The translations under genes and the position numbers were made by a program. The notes beneath the pieces are model-generated. The model had not been told where the DNA came from. It searched no databases and saw nothing but the letters and a program-made list of their open reading frames with translations. Source: Pseudomonas sp. GM48 (lineage in GTDB: Bacteria; Pseudomonadota; Gammaproteobacteria; Pseudomonadales; Pseudomonadaceae). From it: a stretch of DNA of 64,000 nucleotides. Positions 31,878 through 40,906 of this stretch are shown piece after piece (position 1 is the stretch's first letter; the number at the start of each line of letters is the position of its first letter). The stretch is from NCBI RefSeq assembly GCF_000282335.1, contig NZ_AKJM01000075.1, positions 1 to 64,000 of the forward strand, read 5' to 3'.

Positions 31878-32783
31878 TCAGTGTTTGCCTGGATATTCGC
31901 GATGCATCTGCGCCAGCAACGCATCCTTGTCCTGCCACAACTGATTGATCCAGCCCTGAAATTGCAGGCGGTATTCACCGTCCTGGTCGTAGTTCTTGCC
32001 GATGAACTGTGGCGGAATCCTCAGCTCCTCAAAGTGCACCACCACGTCCGCAACGTTCCCGCACAACAAATCCCAGAAACCAGGACGCCCGGCGGGGTAG
32101 TGGATGGTCACGTTGACCAGGGATTCAAGCTGCTCGCCCATGGCATCCAGCACAAAGGCAATGCCGCCGGCCTTGGGCTTGAGCAGGTACTTGAAGGGGG
32201 ACTGCTGCTGGGCATGCTTGCCTTCGGTGAAGCGCGTGCCTTCGACGAAGTTGAAAATGCCCACCGGGTTGTCGCGGAACCTCGCACAGGTTTTGCGGGT
32301 GGTTTCCAGATCCTTGCCTTTCTTCTCCGGATGCTTCTCCAGATAGGCCTTGGAGTAGCGCTTCATGAACGGAAAGCCCAGCGCCCACCAGGCCAGACCG
32401 ATCACCGGGACCCAGATCAGCTCCTGCTTGAGAAAGAACTTCAGCGGTTGAATGCGCCGGTTGAGCACGTATTGCAGCACCAGGATGTCGACCCAGCTCT
32501 GGTGGTTGCTGGTGATCAGGTACGAGTGCTGATAGTCGAGGCCCTGCAGGCCGCTGATGTGCCAGCGCGTGCGGCGCACCAGGTTCATCCAGCCCTTGTT
32601 GTTGCTGATCCAGGCTTCGTGGGTATGGCTCATCAGCCAGCCCGCGATGCGTTGGGTGAGGGCGAACGGCAATGCCTTGACGATTGCCACGCAGAACAGG
32701 AACGAGCAGAGCAATATCGTATTCAGTGCCAACAGCAGCGAGGCGGTCACGCCGCGCAAAGGGGCGGGTAGGAAGTCCAGCAT
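31878..32783 (-). CDS. Lysophospholipid acyltransferase family protein (PlsC-like)
   Basis: 301 aa. An N-terminal membrane segment (about residues 13-36) precedes a PlsC domain with the catalytic HX4D motif His94-Asp99 (NHQSWVD) and the EGTRFTEGK substrate motif. It resembles the YihG/YihS-type 1-acylglycerol-3-phosphate acyltransferases of the inner membrane. The precise acceptor is unknown. It follows pta with no gap, so they are probably one transcript. Confidence 0.88.
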   Translation of the reverse strand: MLDFLPAPLRGVTASLLLALNTILLCSFLFCVAIVKALPFALTQRIAGWLMSHTHEAWISNNKGWMNLVRRTRWHISGLQGLDYQHSYLITSNHQSWVDILVLQYVLNRRIQPLKFFLKQELIWVPVIGLAWWALGFPFMKRYSKAYLEKHPEKKGKDLETTRKTCARFRDNPVGIFNFVEGTRFTEGKHAQQQSPFKYLLKPKAGGIAFVLDAMGEQLESLVNVTIHYPAGRPGFWDLLCGNVADVVVHFEELRIPPQFIGKNYDQDGEYRLQFQGWINQLWQDKDALLAQMHREYPGKH

Positions 32784-34883
32784 TTACACATCCATAGGTC
32801 GATTGGCGGCTTGAATCGCGGTCAGGGCGATGGTGTAGACGATGTCATCGACCTGCGCGCCGCGCGGCAAATCGTTCACCGGTTTGCGCAGGCCTTGCAG
32901 CATCGGCCCGAGGCTGACGCAGTCGGCGCTGCGCTGTACGGCTTTGTGCGTGGTGTTGCCGGTGTTGAGGTCGGGGAACACGTACACCGTGGCACGCCCG
33001 GCCACCTGACTGTTCGGCGCCAATTGCCGGGCCACGCTTTCGTTGGCGGCGGCGTCGTACTGCAAGGGGCCGTCGATCAGCAGCGAGTGCTGTTGTTCGT
33101 GGGCGAGCAGGGTGGCCTCGCGGACCTTCTCGACTTCTTCGCCGCTGGCCGAGTCGCCACTGGAGTAGCTTATCATCGCCACCCGTGGCGTGATGCCGAA
33201 CGCGGCGGCCGAGTCAGCGCTTTGCAGGGCGATCTCGGCCAGTTCGCTGGCGCTCGGGTGCGGGTTCATCACGCAGTCGCCGTAGACCAGCACCTCTTCC
33301 GGGAACAGCATGAAGAACACCGACGACACCAGGGTGCAGCCCGGCGCCGTTTTAATCAGCTGCAGGGCCGGGCGGATGGTGTTGGCGGTGGTGTTGATCA
33401 CGCCCGACACGAGGCCGTCGACTTCATCCAGGGCCAGCATCATGGTGCCGATCACCACGGTGTCTTCCAGTTGTTGCTCGGCCATTGGTGCGTTGAGGCT
33501 TTTGCTTTTGCGCAGCGCGACCATCGGCTCGACGTAGCGTTCGCGGATCAAGTCCGGATCAATGATTTCCAGCCCCGGTGGCAACTCGATGCCCTGGGCG
33601 CGGGCGACGGCCTGCACGTCCTCGGGCTTGGCCAGCAACACACAGCGAGCGATGCCACGGGCCTGGCAGATCGCGGCGGCCTGCACGGTCAGCGGCTCGC
33701 TGCCTTCGGGCAGCACGATGCGCTTGTTGGCCGCCTGGGCGCGCTGGATCAATTGATAGCGGAAAACCGCTGGCGACAGGCGCATCTCCCGTGGTGTACC
33801 GCAGCGCTGATGCAACCAGTCGGCATCGAGATGGCCCGCGATGAAATCGGTGATGATTTCGGCGCGCTCGCGGTCGTCGATAGGGATTTCCTTGTTCAGG
33901 CCATTGAGCAGGTTGGCGGTGTCATAGGAGCCGGTACTCACCGACAGCACCGGCAACCCGGCCTGCAGGGCGCCCCGGCACAGGTCCATGATGCGTGGGT
34001 CGGGCAGGGTGTCGCTGGTCAGCAGCAGGCCGGCGAGCGGCACGCCGTTCAAGGCCGCGAGGCTGACGGCGAGGATGATGTCGTCGCGGTCGCCGGGGGT
34101 TACCACCAGCACGCCGGGCTTGAGCAGCTCCACGGTGTTGCGCATGGTGCGGGCGCAAATGATGATTTTGGTCATGCGCCGGGTTTCATAGTCACCGGCG
34201 TTGAGTACTTGCGCGCCCATCAGGTCGGCGACGTCGCGGGTGCGCGGGGCGTTCAGTTCCGGCTGGAACGGAATGCAGCCGAGCAAGCGGAAATCACCAC
34301 TGCGCAGCAACGGCGAATGCTCTTTCAGGCGCGTGGCGAAGGCGTCCATGCTTTCGTCGGTCTTGACCTTGTTGAGGATCACACCGAGGACTTTCGGGTC
34401 TTTCGGGCCGCCGAACAATTGCGCCTGCAACTCGACGCGACCGGAAAGCTCGGTCAGCACTTCGTTTTCCGGTGCCGAGACCAGGATCACCTCGGCGTCG
34501 AGGCTCTTGGCCAGGTGCAGATTGACCCGCGCGGCATAACTGGCGCTACGGGTCGGCACCATGCCTTCGACGATCAGCACGTCCTTGCCGATGGCTGCTT
34601 GCTGATAAAGGGCGATGATTTCTTCGAGCAATTCATCGAGCTGGCCGTCGCCGAGCATGCGTTCGACATGGGCCAGGCCCAGTGGCTGAGGCGGTTTCAA
34701 GCCGTGGGTACGCGCCACCAGTTCGGTGGAACGTTCCGGGCCCGTGTCACCCGGATGCGGCTGGGCAATCGGTTTGAAAAAGCCGACCTTGAGCCCGGCG
34801 CGCTCAAGGGTGCGTACCAGCCCGAGGCTGATGGAGGTCAGGCCCACGCCAAAATCGGTGGGTGCGATAAAAAAAGTTTGCAT
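32784..34883 (-). CDS. pta: Phosphate acetyltransferase
   Basis: 699 aa long-form enzyme: an N-terminal P-loop/BioD-like domain (IAPTDFGVGLTSISLGL), a central DRTGG domain and a C-terminal PTA_PTB catalytic domain. It interconverts acetyl-CoA and acetyl phosphate. The ATG at 34883 gives the family N-terminus MQTFFIAP. No acetate kinase gene lies next to it, unlike the P. aeruginosa pta-ackA pair; the next genes are a DUF3565 gene and slyD. Confidence 0.96.
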   Translation of the reverse strand: MQTFFIAPTDFGVGLTSISLGLVRTLERAGLKVGFFKPIAQPHPGDTGPERSTELVARTHGLKPPQPLGLAHVERMLGDGQLDELLEEIIALYQQAAIGKDVLIVEGMVPTRSASYAARVNLHLAKSLDAEVILVSAPENEVLTELSGRVELQAQLFGGPKDPKVLGVILNKVKTDESMDAFATRLKEHSPLLRSGDFRLLGCIPFQPELNAPRTRDVADLMGAQVLNAGDYETRRMTKIIICARTMRNTVELLKPGVLVVTPGDRDDIILAVSLAALNGVPLAGLLLTSDTLPDPRIMDLCRGALQAGLPVLSVSTGSYDTANLLNGLNKEIPIDDRERAEIITDFIAGHLDADWLHQRCGTPREMRLSPAVFRYQLIQRAQAANKRIVLPEGSEPLTVQAAAICQARGIARCVLLAKPEDVQAVARAQGIELPPGLEIIDPDLIRERYVEPMVALRKSKSLNAPMAEQQLEDTVVIGTMMLALDEVDGLVSGVINTTANTIRPALQLIKTAPGCTLVSSVFFMLFPEEVLVYGDCVMNPHPSASELAEIALQSADSAAAFGITPRVAMISYSSGDSASGEEVEKVREATLLAHEQQHSLLIDGPLQYDAAANESVARQLAPNSQVAGRATVYVFPDLNTGNTTHKAVQRSADCVSLGPMLQGLRKPVNDLPRGAQVDDIVYTIALTAIQAANRPMDV

Positions 34884-34944
34884 GCGGATTCTCTGGAAGG
34901 TGCATGGCAATGGTCACGACCTATGGCTGGTCGATTACCGAAAT

Positions 34945-35241
34945 TCAGTCGCCAAGGTTATCGCTAACCGAGCCTTGTGCGCACCAACCGCAGGCAAAGG
35001 GCTGGCCTATTTTTTCCTGGCGCTGCGCAGGGTCCATGACCCAGGCCCGGGATTGCCATGGTGGCTGGTGCCGCAGGTGTTGGGTGTGGCCGCAGGAAAG
35101 CTCGGCCACCCAGTGTCCGTCCTCGTCCTGATGGAAGCCTGTGACCGTCGAATCCCGTTTGTCCGGGTTGTGTTCGCTTTCAGTCGATTGCTTCGCTAAA
35201 CTTGGCCTTTCAATCTTCTTATGCAAAAGGTCTCGCCCCAT
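34945..35241 (-). CDS. DUF3565 domain protein
   Basis: 98 aa from ATG 35241. The C-terminal two thirds match DUF3565: a CGHTQHLRHQPPW block and a CGWC pair suggest a small zinc-binding module. The N-terminal 40 residues are not conserved-looking. The start is uncertain: ATG 35241 lies head to head with the slyD ATG and shares two bases with it (CATG); TTG at 35226 is an alternative. The function is unknown. Confidence 0.7.
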   Translation of the reverse strand: MGRDLLHKKIERPSLAKQSTESEHNPDKRDSTVTGFHQDEDGHWVAELSCGHTQHLRHQPPWQSRAWVMDPAQRQEKIGQPFACGWCAQGSVSDNLGD

Positions 35242-35725
35242 GCTGATCGCCGCCAATAAGGCTGTCTCCATCGACTATACCCTGACCAACGACGCTGGTG
35301 AGGTCATCGACAGCTCCGCCGGCGGCGCGCCGCTGGTCTACCTGCAAGGCGCAGGCAACATTATCCCGGGCCTGGAAAGGGCTCTGGAAGGCAAGGCCGT
35401 CGGCGATGAGCTGACTGTAGCCGTTGAACCGGAAGACGCTTACGGCGAATACGCGGCCGAACTGGTCAGCACCCTGAGCCGCAGCATGTTCGAAGGCGTC
35501 GACGAGCTGGAAGTGGGCATGCAGTTCCACGCTTCCGCTCCGGACGGCCAGATGCAGATCGTGACCATCCGTGATCTGGACGGCGACGACGTGACCGTTG
35601 ACGGCAACCACCCGTTGGCCGGCCAGCGCCTGAATTTCCAGGTCAAGATCGTTGCCATCCGTGACGCCAGCCAGGAAGAAATCGCTCATGGCCACGTCCA
35701 TGGCGAAGGTGGCCATCACCACTGA
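35240..35725 (+). CDS. slyD: FKBP-type peptidyl-prolyl isomerase, SlyD family
   Basis: 161 aa. An FKBP domain with an inserted-flap (IF) region (GDELTVAVEPEDAYGEYAAEL) and a His-rich C-terminal tail (HGHVHGEGGHHH) that would bind nickel, as in SlyD. It is a cytoplasmic prolyl isomerase and chaperone. The ATG at 35240 follows AAAAGG. An extended in-frame start upstream would lie in the DUF3565 gene on the other strand. Confidence 0.93.
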   Translation: MLIAANKAVSIDYTLTNDAGEVIDSSAGGAPLVYLQGAGNIIPGLERALEGKAVGDELTVAVEPEDAYGEYAAELVSTLSRSMFEGVDELEVGMQFHASAPDGQMQIVTIRDLDGDDVTVDGNHPLAGQRLNFQVKIVAIRDASQEEIAHGHVHGEGGHHH

Positions 35726-35753
35726 TTTCTGCGCTAAGCTCAGATAACTGGAG

Positions 35754-35775
35754 AGGCGCCCCGAGGGCGCCTTTT
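35754..35775 (+). terminator. Intrinsic terminator after slyD
   Basis: AGGCGCC, loop, GGCGCCT followed by TTTTT, 28 bp after the slyD stop. Confidence 0.9.
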
Positions 35776-35847
35776 TAGTCTGCGGCTGTCCCTGACGACA
35801 CCGCCAAGTGGCTGTTTCGAGAAGAACACGGGAATCTGGAGTACGCC

Positions 35848-36330
35848 ATGAGTGCTTTTCACGACCTTAAATTGACAGCCCTGGATGGACAGGAGCTACC
35901 TCTGGCGCCTTTCAAAGGCCAAGTCGTATTGGTGGTCAACGTTGCCTCCAAATGCGGCCTGACCCCGCAGTACGCGGCGCTGGAAAACCTCTACCAACAA
36001 TACAAGGGCAAAGGCTTCAGCGTGTTGGGCCTGCCGTGCAACCAGTTTGCCGGACAGGAACCGGGGACCGAGCAGGAGATCAAGGATTTCTGCAGCCTCA
36101 ACTATGGTGTGACCTTTCCGTTGTCCAGCAAGCTGGAAGTCAACGGGCATGACCGTCATCAGTTGTACCGCTTGCTGGCGGGCGAGGGCGCGGAGTTTCC
36201 TGGTGACATCACCTGGAACTTCGAGAAGTTCCTGCTGGGCAAGGACGGCCGCGTACTGGCGCGGTTCTCGCCACGCACGGCGCCGGATGATCCAACCATC
36301 GTTCACGCGATTGAAAAAGCGCTGAAATGA
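35848..36330 (+). CDS. Glutathione peroxidase (thioredoxin-dependent type)
   Basis: 160 aa with the GPX signature: peroxidatic Cys36 in NVASKCGLT, the PCNQFAGQEPG block and the WNFEKFL motif. Cysteine rather than selenocysteine is used. Bacterial enzymes of this type reduce peroxides, often through thioredoxin, and have a second resolving cysteine (here DFCSLNYGVTFPL). It follows slyD, as in P. aeruginosa. Confidence 0.93.
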   Translation: MSAFHDLKLTALDGQELPLAPFKGQVVLVVNVASKCGLTPQYAALENLYQQYKGKGFSVLGLPCNQFAGQEPGTEQEIKDFCSLNYGVTFPLSSKLEVNGHDRHQLYRLLAGEGAEFPGDITWNFEKFLLGKDGRVLARFSPRTAPDDPTIVHAIEKALK

Positions 36331-36339
36331 TTCCCCCCT

Positions 36340-36452
36340 GTAGGAGCGAGCTTGCTCGCGATGGTCGTCAACGATAACGCTGCAAGTCTGATACCCCCGC
36401 AGCGTTCTCAAGCCCATCGCGAGCGATCGAGCGTCGACCGGCTGCTCCTACA
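36340..36452. repeat. REP palindrome pair with a variant right arm
   Basis: The left arm is the standard TAGGAGCGAGCTTGCTCGCG. The right arm starts ATCGCGAGC but then has 13 extra bases (GATCGAGCGTCGACCGGC replaces the usual AAGCTC) before TGCTCCTACA. See the matching variant at 47457-47562. Confidence 0.88.
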
Positions 36453-36560
36453 GTACTCCCTGCCTTTTGACCCTTAATCACGCTGATCAATAATGCTGTT
36501 CAATGCGTCGGACTCTCCATATTATCACCGTCATAAAGTCATTCTTCCGTGGAGCGTCCC

Positions 36561-37664
36561 ATGCCCGTAAAAGCCCTGTTCAAACCGTTCCACCTCGGCA
36601 CCCTCGAACTGCCGACCCGCGTCGTCATGGCGCCGATGACCCGCTCCTTTTCACCGGGTGGCGTGCCGAACTCCAAAGTGATCGAGTACTACCGTCGTCG
36701 TGCCGCTGCGGGCGTCGGCCTGATCATCACCGAAGGCACCACCGTCGGTCACAAGGCTTCCAACGGCTACCCGAATGTTCCGCATTTCTATGGTGAAGCG
36801 GCACTGGCCGGCTGGAAAAAAGTCGTCGACGCCGTGCACGCTGAAGGCGGCAAGATCGTTCCGCAGTTGTGGCATGTGGGCAGCGTACGTCGTATCGGCA
36901 CCGAGCCGGACGCCAGCGTGCCGGGCTATGGCCCGTCGGAAAAAGTGAAGGAAGGTCAGGTCGTGGTGCACGGCATGACCAAACAAGACATTCAGGATGT
37001 AATCGCCGCGTTCGCCCAAGCCGCCAGGGATGCCCGGAGCATTGGCATGGACGGCGTGGAAATCCACGGTGCCCACGGTTACCTGATTGACCAGTTCTTC
37101 TGGGAAGGCAGCAACCAGCGCACCGACGAATACGGCGGCAACCTGGCCAACCGTTCGCGGTTCGCCATTGAATTGATTCAAGCTGTGCGTGCCGCGGTCG
37201 GTGAAGGTTTCCCGATCATCTTCCGTTTCTCGCAGTGGAAGCAGCAGGATTACACCGCACGTCTGGTGCAAACCCCGGAGGCCCTGGGAGAGTTCCTCAA
37301 GCCGTTGGCCGATGCGGGCGTGGATATTTTCCACTGCTCGACCCGCCGCTTCTGGGAGCCGGAGTTCGACGGTTCCGAACTGAACCTGGCCGGCTGGACC
37401 CGCAAACTGACCGGCAAGCCGACCATCACCGTGGGCAGTGTCGGCCTGGATGGCGAATTCCTGCAATTCATGGTCAACACCGACAAGGTCGCACAACCGG
37501 CCAGTCTGGAAAAACTGCTGGAGCGCCTGAACAACGATGAGTTCGACCTGGTAGCGGTCGGTCGTGCGTTGCTGGTGGACCCTGACTGGGCACAGAAAGT
37601 GCGCGATGGTCGTGAAGAAGACATTCTGCCGTTCAGCCGTGAGGCGTTGATGACGCTGGTTTAA
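36561..37664 (+). CDS. NADH:flavin oxidoreductase (Old Yellow Enzyme family)
   Basis: 367 aa TIM-barrel FMN enzyme of the OYE/2,4-dienoyl-CoA reductase group, with HGAHGYLIDQFFWEGSNQRT and the C-terminal VAVGRALLVDPDW phosphate-binding loop. It has no iron-sulfur domain, so it belongs to the short OYE class reducing activated alkenes, possibly xenobiotics. The substrate is unknown. ATG 36561 follows GTGGAGCG. Confidence 0.9.
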   Translation: MPVKALFKPFHLGTLELPTRVVMAPMTRSFSPGGVPNSKVIEYYRRRAAAGVGLIITEGTTVGHKASNGYPNVPHFYGEAALAGWKKVVDAVHAEGGKIVPQLWHVGSVRRIGTEPDASVPGYGPSEKVKEGQVVVHGMTKQDIQDVIAAFAQAARDARSIGMDGVEIHGAHGYLIDQFFWEGSNQRTDEYGGNLANRSRFAIELIQAVRAAVGEGFPIIFRFSQWKQQDYTARLVQTPEALGEFLKPLADAGVDIFHCSTRRFWEPEFDGSELNLAGWTRKLTGKPTITVGSVGLDGEFLQFMVNTDKVAQPASLEKLLERLNNDEFDLVAVGRALLVDPDWAQKVRDGREEDILPFSREALMTLV

Positions 37665-37680
37665 GCGGCGTCAGGACTTA

Positions 37681-37762
37681 CGCTTTCGCGAGCAAGCCCG
37701 CTCCCACATTGGTTCTGTGTCGTACACAAATCCCCTGTGGGAGCGGGCTTGCTCGCGAAGAC
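37681..37762. repeat. Inverted REP pair in tail-to-tail order
   Basis: CGCTTTCGCGAGCAAGCCCG comes first and TGTGGGAGCGGGCTTGCTCG second, the opposite order to the other pairs in this window. It lies in the convergent gap between the OYE gene and the glycosyltransferase. Confidence 0.9.
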
Positions 37763-37783
37763 TGACTAAAGAGCACTACAAAA

Positions 37784-38959
37784 TCAGGGAACAATCGGTG
37801 CATTCGGCACCACCATCTCCCCGGCACAAGCCCCCCGCAACTGTCCCTCGAACTGCTCGATGATCGTCGCCCAACCCTGGCGACTGGCATGCTGGCGCGC
37901 ATTGAGGCGCACATTGCGCAAGGTTTCCCTGTCCTCCAGCAGCCATGCCGCTGCATCGCAGAACGCTTCTTCATCCCCCGGCATCGCCAATACACCGTTG
38001 TAGCCATGACGAATATGCTGGGCGGCTGCCGCCTGGTCGTAGGCCACCACGCCAAGCCCCGAGGCGAGTGCTTCAAGCACCACATTGCCGAACGTTTCGG
38101 TCAGGCTCGGAAACAGAAACACGTCTCCCGAGGCATAGTGACAAGCCAGGGTTTCACCTCGTTGGGTGCCGCAGAAAATCGCCTCGGGCATGTCGTTTTC
38201 CAGTTCATGACGCTGCGGGCCGTCGCCGACCACGATCAGTTTCAGCGTGCGCCGGGGATAACTCGCCTTGAGGGTATTGAAGGTGCGTTTGAGCAGGCCA
38301 AGGTTTTTTTCCGGGGCCAGACGCCCGACATGAATGACGGCGATGTCTTCTTCGGTCAATCCCCATTGCTCGCGCAGGGCATTCAAACGTTTGGCCGGGT
38401 GAAACAACTCACTGTCGACCCCTCGGGAGAGCAACGCCAGTCGTTCGAAATGCCGTCGTTCCAGTTCCATGCGCTGGCTGACGCTGGGCACCAGGGTCAT
38501 GGTCGAGCGGTTGTGGAACCAGCGCAGGTAGTGAGTCAGCAGGCGCGTGAGCAAACCAAGCCCGTACTGGTTGGAGTACTGCTGGAAATTGGTGTGAAAC
38601 CCGCTGACCACGGAAATCCCCAGTCGCCGTGCCGCACGCAAGGCCGACAAGCCCAGCGGACCCTCGGTGGCGATATAGAGCACGTCCGGGCGGTGACGCG
38701 TCCAGCGCCGCAGCAGCTTGTGCATCGACGACTGACCCCATTGCAAGCCGGGGTAACCCGGTAGCGGCCAGCCGCGGCACAGCAGCAACCCATCGTCGCT
38801 GCCCAGTTGCTGGTCGCAGCCTTGGCGCGGTCGCACCAATTCCACCTGATGCCCGCGCGCGCGCAAGCCGTCGCACAAGCGACCCAGGGTATTGGCCACG
38901 CCGTTGATTTCCGGTGGGAAGGTTTCGGTGATCAGGGTGATATGCAGAGCTGTCGTCAT
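37784..38959 (-). CDS. Glycosyltransferase family 4 (GT-B)
   Basis: 391 aa. GT-B fold with an N-terminal acceptor-like domain (ITETFPPEINGVANTLGRLCDGL) and a C-terminal Glycos_transf_1 domain (IHVGRLAPEKNLGLL, SLTETFGNVVLEALASG). It resembles mannosyl- and glucosyl-transferases acting on glycolipids. The ATG at 38959 is chosen over an earlier in-frame start at 38983. Neighbour order with pta-slyD-gpx matches P. aeruginosa. Confidence 0.88.
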   Translation of the reverse strand: MTTALHITLITETFPPEINGVANTLGRLCDGLRARGHQVELVRPRQGCDQQLGSDDGLLLCRGWPLPGYPGLQWGQSSMHKLLRRWTRHRPDVLYIATEGPLGLSALRAARRLGISVVSGFHTNFQQYSNQYGLGLLTRLLTHYLRWFHNRSTMTLVPSVSQRMELERRHFERLALLSRGVDSELFHPAKRLNALREQWGLTEEDIAVIHVGRLAPEKNLGLLKRTFNTLKASYPRRTLKLIVVGDGPQRHELENDMPEAIFCGTQRGETLACHYASGDVFLFPSLTETFGNVVLEALASGLGVVAYDQAAAAQHIRHGYNGVLAMPGDEEAFCDAAAWLLEDRETLRNVRLNARQHASRQGWATIIEQFEGQLRGACAGEMVVPNAPIVP

Positions 38960-39047
38960 GACCCCAGTGTCGGCTGGGGCCATGTCGTCAGTGTGACGTC
39001 AGGATGATGGATTTGTGACGATGTGGCAGGAACCCGTGCGTGCCCTG

Positions 39048-40637
39048 CTACCAGGGCACAGGTGGTGCATGGGCAACGGCGCGCGCGATCAGCGATAGCG
39101 ATTGATAGTTGCCAGCAGCATTCGGCGAATCCCAGGTTCGTTGGCCCAGTGGTAACAACCACGCTTTCAGATGTGCCCAGACCTCTTCCGGGGTGCGAAA
39201 GGCGGGTTCATCGGCCCAGACCTGAATCCCTGCGCCCGCCATTTTAGGACTATCTGCAGGAATTTCCGTTATTGCACTGCCTGCCTTGTCCATGAAATGG
39301 TTGGCTCGCCAGACATCATAGATACCGCGAGGCGAGTGTTTGGGGTCGATGAGATTGTTCCAGTTGTCACGAATGATGAAGTAGAAATCACCGTGGGCGT
39401 TTTTAACCGTATAGCCGGCCTTGACCAGTTCCTCCGCATTCATTTCACCGCGATCAGTACCCCAAAGACTCCAGCATTCGATTTCTGTACTTGTATCCAG
39501 ATCGATGACTGCGTTTCGGTTTACGGCCCCGTCGTTCCAGACCCGCGCAATCTTGCCTCGCTTCCGGACGCACGTTGCCAGGTCATTGACGAAGTACCTC
39601 ACGGCATCCTCGGAAGTAGCTGACTGTTGGTCTGTTGCTTCACGAGCGTACTTCGCCAGTTGCGGCGTGTTCTTCAGGTTGATGGGGCTGAGAAAGAATT
39701 CGTCGGCCCCCAGGTGAACATGGGGGCTGTCGGGGAACATATCGAGCAGATCCTCTACGAGCTCCTTGAGAAAATCGCGAGCGGCCGGGATGCTGAAATC
39801 GAGCGCTTTCGACACAATCTGGTCATCACTGAGCTTGAGTTGAAATTGCGGCCGGTCTCGCAGGATCCAGTCCATATGCCCGGGTGTTTCAATCTCGGGG
39901 ATGACCGTAATGTGATAGGTGGCGGCGGTGTCGAGGATGTCCTTGAGTTCGGCAACACTCCAGGCATCGGGGCTGGCGGTATCCGGAGCGGAGGGGAAGA
40001 TGATCCGTACCCCCTCATTGTCGGTGAGGTGCAAATGCAGGGTGTTGAGCTGGTGCCAGGCCATTTCGCGCAGCAACTCCTTCATCCATTCGGGGCTGTA
40101 GTATTTGCGCCCCACATCGATCATCACCGAGCGCTCGGCATAGGCGGGCGCATCGATCACAACACCGCAATCGAGTGTGGTGCAAACCCGGGCGGCTTTA
40201 TGCAGTGTCGTCAAGGCGCGGGCCATGGCTCCCAGGTTCTCGGCGGTGACGCCAATAGTGCTCGAGATATCGATTCGGTAGGCTTCGTTTTCGCCTTTTG
40301 TGGGGACGGGAACGTCAGCGATGTCCGGAGCGGACAGCGACAGCACGACATCGCCCGGCAGGGGGGGGCCAATAGATAACAGTTCGATTGCGGGCGGCTT
40401 GCCGAGCCCGGCGGCATCAGCGAAGCCGAATGCCAGCCGTGTCGCCAGCGGGCGCAGGCTTTCGCTGCGAATGAGAATGCGCGAATTCTCGCTGATGACG
40501 TAGGTATCCCCCGTTTCATCTTTAGCTTCAGCGTGCAGTACTGCCGGGCTCATGCTGACCCAGGGAAAACGCAGGTTGTGGTGTGCTTGGCGCGGATTTT
40601 CGGCGGTAGGGACCGGGTTTTGGATTAGCGTTGTCAT
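39048..40637 (-). CDS. Glycoside hydrolase family 20 (beta-N-acetylhexosaminidase-like), no signal peptide
   Basis: 529 aa. An N-terminal GH20b-like domain (to about residue 160) and a TIM barrel starting ERSVMIDVGRKYYS (169-182). The catalytic Asp-Glu pair is Asp312-Glu313 in HLGADE; most GH20 enzymes have Gly in place of Ala311. Substrate would be GlcNAc/GalNAc-terminated glycans. Unlike most of its family there is no recognisable signal peptide, so it may be cytoplasmic or exported by a non-Sec route. The ATG at 40637 follows GGGAGAG. Confidence 0.85.
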   Translation of the reverse strand: MTTLIQNPVPTAENPRQAHHNLRFPWVSMSPAVLHAEAKDETGDTYVISENSRILIRSESLRPLATRLAFGFADAAGLGKPPAIELLSIGPPLPGDVVLSLSAPDIADVPVPTKGENEAYRIDISSTIGVTAENLGAMARALTTLHKAARVCTTLDCGVVIDAPAYAERSVMIDVGRKYYSPEWMKELLREMAWHQLNTLHLHLTDNEGVRIIFPSAPDTASPDAWSVAELKDILDTAATYHITVIPEIETPGHMDWILRDRPQFQLKLSDDQIVSKALDFSIPAARDFLKELVEDLLDMFPDSPHVHLGADEFFLSPINLKNTPQLAKYAREATDQQSATSEDAVRYFVNDLATCVRKRGKIARVWNDGAVNRNAVIDLDTSTEIECWSLWGTDRGEMNAEELVKAGYTVKNAHGDFYFIIRDNWNNLIDPKHSPRGIYDVWRANHFMDKAGSAITEIPADSPKMAGAGIQVWADEPAFRTPEEVWAHLKAWLLPLGQRTWDSPNAAGNYQSLSLIARAVAHAPPVPW

Positions 40638-40794
40638 TGGGCTGGCTCTCCCTTGAGCTGAGGATATGGCCCATGCCTGCGATATGGATGAGCCTGCGAG
40701 CGATTGGATACCCAATTCCAACTTCCGGATACTGTAAGAAGTAACAGGTTTTCTGCTAAGCAAAAATCGCCAGGTAACTGAAGTAATGCTGTTT

Positions 40795-40870
40795 GGCGAT
40801 AAAATGGCCATTTTTTATAGCTGTCATTTATGACAGCGGTTTTATCTTTGTTCCGGCGATAAAAATGGCG
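40795..40870. promoter_or_regulatory. Palindrome flanked by direct repeats between the GH20 gene and the 73-aa gene
   Basis: GCTGTCAT-TT-ATGACAGC is a perfect palindrome at 40820-40837. It is flanked by two copies of GGCGATAAAAATGGC-like sequence at 40795-40809 and 40855-40870, 60 bp apart. The arrangement looks like an operator array controlling the divergent pair. Confidence 0.5.
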
Positions 40871-40906
40871 GCCGACAATGCTGCCTTGAGCGGGAGCATC
40901 GACATC

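Noticed and set aside
32811..34967. 718-codon open frame on the plus strand over pta
   Set aside because: Antisense shadow of pta, with low-complexity GC-rich codons and no motif.
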